Notes under the pieces: generated by a model
The model's database searches: none
What the model was told of the DNA's origin: nothing
The model's input: the letters and a program-made list of their open reading frames with translations, nothing else
Translations under genes and position numbers: made by a program
Shown: positions 43,453 through 52,143 of the stretch, one piece after another
Layout: every line of letters begins with the position of its first letter
Numbering within the stretch: position 1 is the first letter of the stretch
NCBI RefSeq assembly: GCF_902499335.1
Contig: NZ_CABVQK010000010.1
Coordinates: 124,001-188,000, forward strand
Reading direction: 5' to 3'
DNA: 64,000 bases
Source of the DNA: Burkholderia lata
GTDB lineage: Bacteria > Pseudomonadota > Gammaproteobacteria > Burkholderiales > Burkholderiaceae

Positions 43453-43705
43453 GTGCGCAACGCGCGGCAGGCTGGCGGAAGCCCGCGCACGCCGCTCCGG
43501 CCCTGATTGATCCGCGCGCATCGGGCCGAGCCCGGGCCGGTGCAACGGCTCTGTCCCTTGATTGACGTGCCGCCCGGCTCGGCCATGTGCAGCGGGCGCT
43601 CGCAGCGCGCTGGCGTCCGGCCGCGACCGGCCATGGGCCGCGCCGACATGACGCGAAGCACCGCTCGGCTCTAAAATGCCGGGGTTATCTTCCCGGTGCT
43701 TCGCC

Positions 43706-44569
43706 ATGCTTGCCCGCTTTCCCCTGTATCTTCGACTCGTCCGGATGGACAAGCCGATCGGCAGCCTGCTGCTGCTGTGGCCGACGCTCAACGCGCTGTG
43801 GATCGCGTCCGACGGCCATCCGCGCTGGCCGCTGCTCGTGATCTTCTCGCTCGGCACGCTGCTGATGCGCTCGGCCGGCTGCGCGATGAACGACTATGCG
43901 GACCGCGACTTCGACCGCCACGTGAAGCGCACGGCCGACCGGCCGCTGACGTCGGGCAAGATCCGCGCGTGGGAAGCCATCGCGATCGCGGTCGGGCTCG
44001 CATTCATCTCGTTCCTGCTGATCCTGCCGCTCAACACGCTGACGAAGGAGTTGTCCGTCGTCGCGCTGTTCGTCGCGGGCTCGTATCCGTTCATGAAGCG
44101 CTTCTTCGCGATTCCGCAGGCCTATCTGGGCATCGCGTTCGGCTTCGGCATCCCGATGGCGTTCGCGGCCGTGCAGGACACGGTGCCGACGATCGCGTGG
44201 GTGATGCTGGTCGCGAACATTTTCTGGTCGGTCGCGTACGACACCGAATACGCGATGGTCGATCGCGACGACGACATCAAGATCGGCATCCGCACGTCCG
44301 CGCTGACGTTCGGCCGCTTCGACGTCGCGGCCGTCATGCTGTGCTACGCGGTGACGCTCGGCATCTACGTGTGGATCGGCGTGACGCTCGGCTTCGGCCT
44401 CGCATACTGGGCCGGCTGGGCGGCGGCGGTCGGCTGCGCGCTGTATCACTACACGCTGATCAAGGACCGTGAGCGGATGCCGTGCTTCGCGGCGTTCCGG
44501 CACAACAACTGGCTCGGCGGCGTGCTGTTTGCAGGCATCGCCGTGCATTACCTGCTGGCAGGGAGCTGA
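43706..44569 (+). CDS. ubiA: 4-hydroxybenzoate octaprenyltransferase
   Basis: A 287-residue membrane prenyltransferase of ubiquinone biosynthesis with about nine helices and two Asp-rich Mg2+/diphosphate motifs: NDYADRDFD (residues 62-70) and the DTEYAMVDRDDD segment. I use the ATG at 43706 (MLARFPLYLRLVRMDKPIG), which gives the usual length; an in-frame ATG at 43676 adds ten unlikely residues. The ribosome site is weak for either. Single gene, ending at a strong bidirectional terminator facing proC. Confidence 0.94.
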   Translation: MLARFPLYLRLVRMDKPIGSLLLLWPTLNALWIASDGHPRWPLLVIFSLGTLLMRSAGCAMNDYADRDFDRHVKRTADRPLTSGKIRAWEAIAIAVGLAFISFLLILPLNTLTKELSVVALFVAGSYPFMKRFFAIPQAYLGIAFGFGIPMAFAAVQDTVPTIAWVMLVANIFWSVAYDTEYAMVDRDDDIKIGIRTSALTFGRFDVAAVMLCYAVTLGIYVWIGVTLGFGLAYWAGWAAAVGCALYHYTLIKDRERMPCFAAFRHNNWLGGVLFAGIAVHYLLAGS

Positions 44570-44612
44570 GTTTCCTGATCTGTCCGCCGGCGTCATGTCG
44601 TGCGGAACGCGG

Positions 44613-44647
44613 CAACAAAAAAGCGGCCTGGGCCGCTTTTTTTGTTG
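44613..44647. terminator. Bidirectional terminator between ubiA and proC
   Basis: AACAAAAAAGCGGCC-TG-GGCCGCTTTTTTTGTT: a nearly perfect stem with A and T tracts on both sides, so it serves the converging ubiA and proC transcripts. Confidence 0.9.
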
Positions 44648-44715
44648 GTCGAGCACGGTAAAGGAGAGGCGGCCCGTGCGGCGCACTGAGCGCCGAGCCG
44701 GCACCGCGGATGCGC

Positions 44716-45528
44716 TTACGCGCGGCCGAGCTCGTCGCCCATTTCCTTCGCGCGCGCTTCGGCCGCGAGTGCACCGCGCACGATCGCATCCTTCACGCCT
44801 TGCGCGTCGAACGACGCGAGCGCGGCAGCCGTCGTGCCGCCCTTCGACGTCACGCGCTCGCGCAGCACGCTCGCCGGCTCGCCCGATTGCGCGGCGAGTT
44901 GCGCGGCGCCCGTGAACGTCGCGACCGCGAGCGCGCGGCCCTGTTCGTCGTTCATGCCGAGCTGGCGCGCGGCTTCCTGCAGCGCTTCGATGAAATAGAA
45001 CACGTAGGCCGGGCCGCTGCCCGAGATCGCGGTGACAGCGTCGAGCTTCGATTCGTCGTCGAACCATACGATCTCGCCGACCGCGCCGAGCACGTTCGAC
45101 GCGAGTTCGCGTCCCGCCGCGTCGACGCCCGGCAGCGCGGCGAGGCCCGTCACGCCCATGCCGACGAGCGCAGGCGTGTTCGGCATCGTGCGCACGACAC
45201 GTGCGTAGTCGCCGAGCCAGCGCGCGAGGTCGCTGCCGCGGATGCCGGCCGCGATGCTGATCACGAGCTGCGTCTTCAGGTGCGGCGCGAGCGCCTGCGC
45301 GACGTCCTTCAGCACCTGGGGCTTCACCGCGAGCACGATCGCGTCGTAGTCGGCGAGCGTCGCGTCGATGGCTGCGCCGGTGCGCACGCCGAACTGCTGG
45401 GCGGCGCGCGCACGCACCTCTTCGTTGACGTCGATGGCATACAGGCCGTCAGCGGCAACGCCGCGCTTGATCAGGCCGCCGATCAGGGCCGCGGCCATGT
45501 TGCCGCCGCCGATGAATGCGATTTTCAT
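44716..45528 (-). CDS. proC: Pyrroline-5-carboxylate reductase
   Basis: A 270-residue enzyme for the last step of proline synthesis (P5C to proline with NADPH). The Rossmann start MKIAFIGGGNMAAALIGGLI and the C-terminal signature VTAISGSGPAYVFYFIEALQEAA, with RVTSKGGTTAAAL, are the ProC consensus. The gene lies 51 nt downstream of yggS on the same strand; yggS-proC linkage is widespread and supports both calls. Confidence 0.97.
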   Translation of the reverse strand: MKIAFIGGGNMAAALIGGLIKRGVAADGLYAIDVNEEVRARAAQQFGVRTGAAIDATLADYDAIVLAVKPQVLKDVAQALAPHLKTQLVISIAAGIRGSDLARWLGDYARVVRTMPNTPALVGMGVTGLAALPGVDAAGRELASNVLGAVGEIVWFDDESKLDAVTAISGSGPAYVFYFIEALQEAARQLGMNDEQGRALAVATFTGAAQLAAQSGEPASVLRERVTSKGGTTAAALASFDAQGVKDAIVRGALAAEARAKEMGDELGRA

Positions 45529-45579
45529 GATGTCCGATTGAGCAAGTGAGTGAACGGTAGGGCGGAAAGGGCGCGGCGC

Positions 45580-46278
45580 TCAGTGCGAGTAATCGCGCGC
45601 GCCGAAGATCGCAGTGCCGACGCGCACGATCGTCGCGCCTTCGAGCACGGCCGCGTCGAGATCGGCGGACATGCCCATCGACAACGTGTCGAGCGGCAGG
45701 CCATCGGCGCGCAACGTGTCGAACAGTGCGCGCAGCGCACGATGCGGCGCGCGTTGCGCTTCGGTGTCGCCGGCCGGTTCGGGAATCGCCATCAGGCCGC
45801 GCAGCCGCAGCGACGGCAGCGCGGCGACCGCACGCGCGACCTCGGCCACGTCGGCCGGCGCGACGCCGCTCTTCGACGCCTCGCCGCTGATGTTCACCTG
45901 CACGCACACGTTGAGCGGCGGCAGGTGCGCGGGGCGCTGTTCCGACAGGCGCTGCGCGATCTTCAGCCGGTCGACCGAATGAACCCAGTCGAAGCGCTCG
46001 GCAACCGGGCGCGTCTTGTTCGATTGCAGCGGCCCGATGAAATGCCATTCGAGGTTTGCACGCAGGTCGGCGAGCGCGTCGATCTTGTCGATCGATTCCT
46101 GCACGTAGTTCTCGCCGAATGCCCGCTGCCCGGCCGCATGCGCGGCGCGCACGTCATCGGCGGGAAACGTCTTCGAGACGGCAAGCAGCGACACGGTGGC
46201 GGGATCGCGGCCGGCCGCGCGGGCGGCGTCGGCGATGCGGCGATGAACGGATTCGAGGCGGGCGGCGAGATCGGACAT
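45580..46278 (-). CDS. yggS: YggS-family pyridoxal phosphate homeostasis protein (PLPBP)
   Basis: A 232-residue alanine-racemase-like TIM barrel that binds PLP on Lys36 (LLAVSKTFP), with GENYVQE, WHFIGPLQSNK and the C-terminal SMGMSADLDAAVLEGATIVRVGTAIFG. It buffers cellular PLP and influences amino-acid pools; it has no known catalysis. I use the ATG at 46278 (MSDLAARLESVH); 46311 is an alternative. A perfect -10 TATAAT (minus strand, 46352-46357) lies about 75 bp upstream. Confidence 0.94.
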   Translation of the reverse strand: MSDLAARLESVHRRIADAARAAGRDPATVSLLAVSKTFPADDVRAAHAAGQRAFGENYVQESIDKIDALADLRANLEWHFIGPLQSNKTRPVAERFDWVHSVDRLKIAQRLSEQRPAHLPPLNVCVQVNISGEASKSGVAPADVAEVARAVAALPSLRLRGLMAIPEPAGDTEAQRAPHRALRALFDTLRADGLPLDTLSMGMSADLDAAVLEGATIVRVGTAIFGARDYSH

Positions 46279-46409
46279 GACGGGCACGAAAGCAGGCACG
46301 GAAGCAGGCATGTAGCGGATGCGCCGCGGCACGCGACGCATCGATCCGCCCATTATACGGACGCCGCGCGCGAGGCCCAGCGTCCATCCGTCATTCGCAT
46401 GAACGGGCC

Positions 46410-47636
46410 CTAGCCGTACAGCAGATGCTCGACGAGCTGGATCCAGTGGGCGACCGGAATCTGCGTGCCGCTCTGCAGGTGCGCGATGCAGCCGATGTTG
46501 CCGGAGACAATCATCTGCGGCTCGAGCGCCTGCAGCTTCAGCAGCTTCTGCTTGCGCAACCGGTACGACAGCGACGGCTGTGTCAGCGAATAGGTGCCGG
46601 CCGACCCGCAGCACAGATGGCTGTCGGCCGGCAGTCGCACGTCGATGCCGAGCGTCTCGAGCAGGCGCTCGACCTTGCCGCGCGACTGCTGGCCGTGCTG
46701 CAGCGTGCACGGCGGGTGGTACGCGACCGTATGGATCGCGCGGCGCCGCGCGAGCGTCGCGAGCTCGGCCTCGAACGCGAGCAGCACGTCGGAGATGTCG
46801 CGCGTGAGCGACACGATGCGCTGCGCCTTCTCCGCGTAGGCCGGGTCGTCGCGCAGCAGGTGTGCGTATTCGAGCACCGTCGCGCCGCAGCCCGACGCAT
46901 TCATCACGATCGCCTCCACACCCTGTTCGACATGGGGCCACCACGCGTCGATGTTGCGGCGCGCGTCGTCGAGCGCTTCGTCGTGGTAATTCAGGTGCAG
47001 TCGGATCGCGCCGCAGCAGCCTGCATCGGGCGCGACGATCGTCTCGATGCCGAGCGCGTCCAGCACGCGCGCGGTCGCGATGTTGATGTTCGGCAGCATC
47101 GACGGCTGCACGCAGCCGCCGAGCATCAGCATCTTGCGCGTATGGGTGTGGTGCGGCCATTCGAGCAGCCGCGTGCGCGGCGGCACCTTGTCGCGCAGCC
47201 GCTTCGGCAGCAGCGGACGCACGTGCTGGCCGAGCCGCATCACCGGCGAGAACAGCGCGGCGTTCGGCACGAAGCTCGCGAGCAGGCGGCGCACGAGGCG
47301 CTGCTGCACGGGGCGCTGCACCTGCGCCTCGACGTGCTTGCGGCCGATCTCGACGAGCCGGCCGTACTGGACGCCGGACGGGCAGGTCGTCTCGCAGCTG
47401 CGGCACGTGAGGCAGCGGTCGAGGTGCTGCTGCGTGCTGCGCGTGACGGGCGCCCCTTCGACCATCTGCTTGATCAGGTAGATACGGCCGCGCGGGCCGT
47501 CGAGTTCGTCGCCGAGCAACTGGTAGGTCGGGCAGGTCGCGGTACAGAACCCGCAATGCACGCACTTGCGCAATATCGCGTCGGCCTCGTCGCCGTCGGG
47601 CGTATTGCGGATGAAATCGGCGAGGTTCGTTTGCAT
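46410..47636 (-). CDS. glcF: Glycolate oxidase iron-sulfur subunit GlcF
   Basis: A 408-residue electron-transfer subunit with two 4Fe-4S clusters, C25-C28-C31-C35 (CVHCGFCTATCP) and C75-C78-C81-C85 (CLTCRSCETTCP), and two CCG domains (GCCGAIRLH and LCCGSAGTYSLT regions). It passes electrons from GlcD/GlcE towards quinones. The start MQTNLADFIR at 47636 matches E. coli GlcF. The ATG is only 8 nt from an inserted MITE-like element and has no Shine-Dalgarno sequence before it, so expression may be altered. An in-frame extension into the element is not native. Confidence 0.93.
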   Translation of the reverse strand: MQTNLADFIRNTPDGDEADAILRKCVHCGFCTATCPTYQLLGDELDGPRGRIYLIKQMVEGAPVTRSTQQHLDRCLTCRSCETTCPSGVQYGRLVEIGRKHVEAQVQRPVQQRLVRRLLASFVPNAALFSPVMRLGQHVRPLLPKRLRDKVPPRTRLLEWPHHTHTRKMLMLGGCVQPSMLPNINIATARVLDALGIETIVAPDAGCCGAIRLHLNYHDEALDDARRNIDAWWPHVEQGVEAIVMNASGCGATVLEYAHLLRDDPAYAEKAQRIVSLTRDISDVLLAFEAELATLARRRAIHTVAYHPPCTLQHGQQSRGKVERLLETLGIDVRLPADSHLCCGSAGTYSLTQPSLSYRLRKQKLLKLQALEPQMIVSGNIGCIAHLQSGTQIPVAHWIQLVEHLLYG

Positions 47637-47644
47637 CGAGCTTA

Positions 47645-47927
47645 GGGTCTGTTTACATATGGAACGCGCATGCGTTGCCACGAGAACGGCCGCTCGCGAG
47701 GCGCGCGACGCCGCGAATACTGACGTATTCGCAAGGAGCGCAACGCGGCGAGCGGCCGTTCTCGTGGCAACCCCAAATTAAAAAACCCATGTCACGGGAA
47801 TGCCCGAAATCGCCCGTATGGCGGCGTCGCTCGTCGCTTGTTTGGCTCGGCCAAACGGCGCTCCTCACTTCTTGCCCTGCGGGCGATTTCGGGTATTCGC
47901 ATGTGCGTTCCATATGTAAACAGACCC
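47645..47927. mobile_element. MITE-like non-coding element inserted between glcE and glcF
   Basis: A 283-bp element bounded by 30-bp terminal inverted repeats (47645-47674 and 47898-47927, beginning GGGTCTGTTTACATATGGAA; one mismatch) and flanked by TA on both sides (47643-47644, 47928-47929), which fits a 2-bp TA target duplication. It has no ORF that could be a transposase. Inside are nested inverted repeats: a 24-bp arm pair (47674-47697/47748-47771) enclosing GCGAATAC-TGAC-GTATTCGC, and a 14-bp pair (47803-47816/47880-47893) enclosing GTTTGGC-TCG-GCCAAAC. TA target preference suggests mobilisation by an IS630/Tc1- or IS5(IS427)-type transposase; this is inference. Confidence 0.85.
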
Positions 47928-49015
47928 TAAAGATCAGGGTAGAGCCGGCCGCGGTTGAAGATGCGCGCGGGATCGAACGCGGCCTTCAGCCCGCGGTGGA
48001 TTTTCATCATCGGGGCGGGGAGCGGCGTGAACACGCCCGCGCTGCGGTCGTACGCGTCGCCCGCGCGGAACAGCGTCGCGTGGCCGCCGGCCTGCTTCGC
48101 GCTCATCCGCACGGTCTGCGCATCGGCGTCGGTGATCCACCAGCGCTGCGCGCCACCCCATTCCATCAGCTGGGTGCCGGGCAGGTGCATCGGTTCGGTG
48201 ATCGACGGCAGCGCGAGGCGCCACAGCGCATAGCCGGGCGGGATGCCGTTGAAGAACGGGTCGGTATGCTCGCGCAGGCCGGCCCAGAAGCGCTCGGCCT
48301 CGACCGCGTCGACGACTTCGCCGCCGAGCAGCGTTTTCGCGGATTTCACGGCCGCTTCGGCACCCGACAGGCGCAGCACGAGCGTGCCGTTGCGCCAGCC
48401 GCTCGCGCTGACGGGCAGCGGATGGCCGCCCCATTCGTTGAGCTTGCGCACTGCATCGGTCGCGGTCATCTCGAACTTCAGCGTGACTTCGGCGACGGGC
48501 ATCGGCAGCACCTTGATCGACAGGTCGAGCATCAGCCCGAGCGTGCCGAGCGCGCCGGCCATCAGCCGCGACACGTCGTAGCCGGCGACGTTCTTCACGA
48601 CCTGCCCGCCGAAGCGCAGCATTTCGCCGCGGCCGTTCATCAGCGTGACGCCGAGCACGAAATCGCGCGGCGCGCCGCAGGTGGCGCGCCGAGGCCCCGC
48701 GAGGCCGGCCGCGACGCAGCCTCCGACGGTGGCCGCGCGGCCGAAGTGCGGCGGCTCGAACGGCAGCATCTGGCCGCACTCGGCGAGGACGGTTTCAAGC
48801 TGCGCGAGCGGCGTGCCCGCGCGGACCGTGACGACGAGTTCGGCCGGGTCGTACGACACGACACCCTGAAACCCGCGGGTATCGAGTATTTCGCCCTCGA
48901 GCGCCTGGCCGTACCAGTCCTTGGTGCCCCCGCCGCGAATCCGCAGCGGCCGGCCGTCGGCGCTGGCTGCGCGGACGCGTTCGGCCCATCCGGAGACGAT
49001 GTCGTCCTCTTCCAT
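47927..49015 (-). CDS. glcE: Glycolate oxidase FAD-binding subunit GlcE
   Basis: A 362-residue FAD-binding protein of the FAD_binding_4 type (RIRGGGTKDWYGQ, then PFEPPHFGRAATVGGCVAAGLAGPRR and VVKNVAGYDVSRLMAGALGTLG). It forms the GlcDEF complex that oxidises glycolate to glyoxylate at the membrane. The C-terminus FNRGRLYPDL is intact. The stop codon TAG (47927-47929) is formed from the target TA plus the first G of the inserted element; the ancestral stop was probably TAA. Between glcD and glcE there are 183 bp without a gene. Confidence 0.94.
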   Translation of the reverse strand: MEEDDIVSGWAERVRAASADGRPLRIRGGGTKDWYGQALEGEILDTRGFQGVVSYDPAELVVTVRAGTPLAQLETVLAECGQMLPFEPPHFGRAATVGGCVAAGLAGPRRATCGAPRDFVLGVTLMNGRGEMLRFGGQVVKNVAGYDVSRLMAGALGTLGLMLDLSIKVLPMPVAEVTLKFEMTATDAVRKLNEWGGHPLPVSASGWRNGTLVLRLSGAEAAVKSAKTLLGGEVVDAVEAERFWAGLREHTDPFFNGIPPGYALWRLALPSITEPMHLPGTQLMEWGGAQRWWITDADAQTVRMSAKQAGGHATLFRAGDAYDRSAGVFTPLPAPMMKIHRGLKAAFDPARIFNRGRLYPDL

Positions 49016-49198
49016 GTTCTGTTGCTGCCTCGACTTGTTGTTCGGTCGATTGTACCGGGGTGGCGCGATTCCACATCGCGACTATCCCTAAGCCCGGTAT
49101 TGCAGACCGCTCGCCCGCGCCGCGGCGCAAACGGGCCGCGCGGGCACGGCGGGCCGCCCGGACGGCTGCCGGCGCGGACCGCGCACCACGCGCGATGC

Positions 49199-50692
49199 TC
49201 AGAAGCGCGGCAGGTCCGGGTGCGGCAGCAGTCCGCCGCGCACGTGCTGGCGACCGTATTCGGCGCAGCGCGCGCGGGTCGGGATGCCCTTGTCCGGGTT
49301 CAGCAGCCCCGCCGGATCGAACGCGCGCTTGACCGCGAAGAATGCATCGCGCTCCTGCGGCGAGAACTGTACGCACATCGAATTGAGCTTTTCGATGCCG
49401 ACGCCGTGTTCGCCCGTCACGCTGCCGCCGAATTCCACGCAGCATTCGAGGATTTCCGCGCCGAACTGCTCGGCGCGGTGCAGCTCGTCCGGATCGTTCG
49501 CGTTGTAGAGGATCAGCGGATGCATGTTGCCGTCGCCGGCATGGAACACGTTGATGCAGCGCAGCCCGTAGCGCGTTTCGAGCTGCTCGATGCGCGCGAG
49601 CAGCGGGCCGATCGCGCGGCGCGGCACGGTGCCGTCCATGCAGTAATAGTCGGGCGAAATACGGCCGGCGGCCGGGAACGCGTTCTTGCGGCCCGACCAG
49701 TAGCGCAGCCGCTCGCTCTCGTTGCGCGAGACCTGGATGCGGGTCGCGCCGTGTTCGCGCAGCACGGCCGTCATCCGCACGATCTCTTCCGCGACTTCTT
49801 CCGGCGTGCCGTCCGATTCGCACAGCAGGATCGCCTTCGCGTCGAGGTCGTAGCCGGCATGCGTGAAGGACTCGACGGCCTGCGTGGCCGGCTTGTCCAT
49901 CATCTCGAGCCCGGCCGGAATGATGCCCGACGCGATGATCGCCGCGACGGCCTCGCCGCCCTTGATGACGTCGTCGAAGCTCGCCATCACGAGCTGGGCC
50001 GTTTGCGGCTTCGGGATCAGCTTCACCGTGACCTCGGTGACGATCGCGAACATCCCTTCGCTGCCGATCATCACCGCAAGCAGGTCGAGGCCCGGCATGT
50101 CGAGGGCGAGCGAGCCGAACTCGACGATCTCGCCGTCGATCGTCACCGCGCGCACGCGCATCACGTTGTGCACGGTCAGCCCGTATTTCAGGCAGTGGAC
50201 GCCGCCGGAATTTTCCGCGACGTTGCCGCCGATCGTGCACGCGATCTGCGACGACGGATCGGGCGCGTAATACAGGCCGTACGGCGCGGCGGCCTCCGAG
50301 ATCGCGAGATTGCGCACGCCGGGCTGCACGGTCGCCGTGCGCGCGTAGGGATCGACTTCGACGATGCGCGTGAAGCGCGCAAGCGACAGCACGACGCCGA
50401 GCGCGATCGGCAACGCGCCGCCCGACAGGCTCGTGCCCGCGCCGCGCGGCACGATCGGCACCTCCATGCGGCGGCAGATCTGCACGATCCGCTGCACCTG
50501 CGATTCCGTTTCGGGCAGCGCGACCGCGAGCGGCAGGCGGCGGTACGCGGACAGGCCGTCGCATTCGTACGGCGCGGTGTCTTCGTCGCGGTACAGCAGG
50601 CAGTGCGTCGGCAGCACGGCCATCAGCGCCTGCACGACTTCGCGCTGGCGCTGCGCGCGTGCCGCGCTCGACAGTTCGACTGGAGCGTTCAT
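49199..50692 (-). CDS. glcD: Glycolate oxidase subunit GlcD
   Basis: A 497-residue catalytic flavoprotein. The FAD-binding segment VPRGAGTSLSGGALPIALGVVLSLARF and GLYYAPDPSSQIACTIGGNVAENSGGVHCLKYG are typical of GlcD. The C-terminal FAD-oxidase domain has HAGDGNMHPLILYN and TGEHGVGIEKL. It oxidises glycolate (and D-lactate) to the 2-oxo acid. The start is at 50692 (MNAPVELSSAARAQRQ), 41 nt after the stop of a paralogous FAD oxidase. The C-terminus carries an Arg/His-rich tail. Confidence 0.94.
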   Translation of the reverse strand: MNAPVELSSAARAQRQREVVQALMAVLPTHCLLYRDEDTAPYECDGLSAYRRLPLAVALPETESQVQRIVQICRRMEVPIVPRGAGTSLSGGALPIALGVVLSLARFTRIVEVDPYARTATVQPGVRNLAISEAAAPYGLYYAPDPSSQIACTIGGNVAENSGGVHCLKYGLTVHNVMRVRAVTIDGEIVEFGSLALDMPGLDLLAVMIGSEGMFAIVTEVTVKLIPKPQTAQLVMASFDDVIKGGEAVAAIIASGIIPAGLEMMDKPATQAVESFTHAGYDLDAKAILLCESDGTPEEVAEEIVRMTAVLREHGATRIQVSRNESERLRYWSGRKNAFPAAGRISPDYYCMDGTVPRRAIGPLLARIEQLETRYGLRCINVFHAGDGNMHPLILYNANDPDELHRAEQFGAEILECCVEFGGSVTGEHGVGIEKLNSMCVQFSPQERDAFFAVKRAFDPAGLLNPDKGIPTRARCAEYGRQHVRGGLLPHPDLPRF

Positions 50693-50733
50693 TGGGTCTC
50701 CTGCAGCAGGCGGCGCGGCGTCGCGCCGCCGTG

Positions 50734-52143
50734 TCAGCACGTGAAAATCTTGCCCGGATTCATCAGGTTGCGCGGGTCGAGCGCGAGCTTGATCGCCCGC
50801 ATCGTATCGATCGCGTTGTCGCCGTGCTCCTTCGGCAGGAAGCGCATCTTGTGCAGCCCGACGCCGTGCTCGCCCGTGCAGGTGCCGCCGAGGCGCAGCG
50901 CGCGCTCGACGATCCGGTCGTTGATGTGCTCGGCTTCGGCGATTTCCTCGGGCTTGTCGGGGTCGATCAGGATCGCGACGTGGAAATTGCCGTCGCCGAC
51001 GTGGCCGACGATCGGGCAGGGCAGCGACGACGCGCGAAGGTCGACCTCGGTTTCCTCGACACACGCGGCGAGCTGCGAGATCGGCACGCACACGTCGGTC
51101 GTCACCGCGCGGCAGCCGGGTTTCAACTGCAGCATCGCGAAATACGCGTTGTGGCGGGCGGCCCAGAGCCGGCTGCGGTCTTCGGGGCGGGTTGCCCATT
51201 CGAAGCCCTGGCCGTTGTTCTGGCCGGCGAGCGCCTGCACGAGCTCGGCCTGTTCCTTCACGCCGGCCTCGGTGCCGTGGAATTCGAAGAACAGCGTCGG
51301 CGCTTCGGTGAGCGTCAGGTTCGAATGGCGGTTGATCGAGCGTACGGCGAGCGCGTCGACGAATTCGACGCGCGCGATCGGCACGCCGATCTGGATCGTC
51401 TCGATCACGGTGCGCACCGCGTCGCCCATCGACGGGAACGTGCAGATCGCGGCGGATACGGCTTCGGGCAGCGGATGCAGGCGCAGCGTGATTTCGGTGA
51501 TCACGCCGAGCGTGCCTTCGGAGCCGACGAACAGGCGCGTGAGGTCGTAGCCGGCCGACGACTTGCGGGCGCGCGAGCCGGTTTTCACCACGCGGCCGTC
51601 GGCGAGCACGGCGGTCAGGCCCAGCACGTTCTCGCGCATCGTGCCGTAGCGCACGGCGTTGGTGCCCGACGCGCGCGTTGCGGTCATCCCGCCGATGCTC
51701 GCGTCGGCGCCCGGGTCAATCGGGAAGAACAGGCCGGTGTCGCGCAGCGCTTCGTTGAGCGCCTTGCGCGTGATGCCCGGCTCGACCGTCACGGTCAGGT
51801 CTTCGGCGTTGATCGACAGCACGCGGTTCATTTCCGACAGGTCGAGCGATACGCCACCGCGCACCGCGAGCAGGTGGCCTTCGAGCGACGAGCCGGCGCC
51901 GTAAGGGATCAGCGGGACGCTGTACAACGAGCACAGCGACACGACTTCGCGCACGTCGTCCGCGCTGTGCGCGAACACGACGGCGTCGGGCAGTTGCGGG
52001 TCGAACGGCGATTCGTCGCGGCCGTGGTGCTCGCGGACGGCGTCGGCGGTCGACACGCGTTCGCCGAAGGTGGCGCGCAGCGCATCGAGCATGGCGGGGG
52101 GAAGGGGGCGGCGCGTGGCGGCCGGCGGGGCAGGGTGATTCAC
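50734..52143 (-). CDS. FAD-linked oxidase (GlcD/D-lactate dehydrogenase family), GTG start
   Basis: A 469-residue paralogue of GlcD. It has the FAD loop LIPYGAGSSLEGHLLAVRGGVSLDLSEMN, FPIDPGADASIGGMTATRASGTNAVRYG, the D-LDH-like HVGDGNFHVAILID and TGEHGVGLHKM. This pattern is closest to D-lactate dehydrogenase (cytochrome)-type enzymes such as Dld/LDHD. I start at GTG 52143 (VNHPAPPAA) because AAGGAG lies 6 nt upstream and no good ATG exists; the longer frame reads through the promoter. First gene of the glc cluster. The preferred substrate (D-lactate, glycolate, other 2-hydroxy acids) is not certain. Confidence 0.88.
   Translation of the reverse strand: MNHPAPPAATRRPLPPAMLDALRATFGERVSTADAVREHHGRDESPFDPQLPDAVVFAHSADDVREVVSLCSLYSVPLIPYGAGSSLEGHLLAVRGGVSLDLSEMNRVLSINAEDLTVTVEPGITRKALNEALRDTGLFFPIDPGADASIGGMTATRASGTNAVRYGTMRENVLGLTAVLADGRVVKTGSRARKSSAGYDLTRLFVGSEGTLGVITEITLRLHPLPEAVSAAICTFPSMGDAVRTVIETIQIGVPIARVEFVDALAVRSINRHSNLTLTEAPTLFFEFHGTEAGVKEQAELVQALAGQNNGQGFEWATRPEDRSRLWAARHNAYFAMLQLKPGCRAVTTDVCVPISQLAACVEETEVDLRASSLPCPIVGHVGDGNFHVAILIDPDKPEEIAEAEHINDRIVERALRLGGTCTGEHGVGLHKMRFLPKEHGDNAIDTMRAIKLALDPRNLMNPGKIFTC

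Noticed and set aside
47642..47930. Repeat cluster considered as a CRISPR array
   Set aside because: The repeats are inverted, not direct, of differing sequence, and there are no regular spacers or cas genes; a MITE-like element explains them.
47675..51550. 1291-codon open frame on the + strand
   Set aside because: It runs antisense through glcE, glcD and part of the FAD oxidase and across the MITE-like element. Its translation is Arg/Ala/His-rich with no domain, a by-product of GC-rich third positions.
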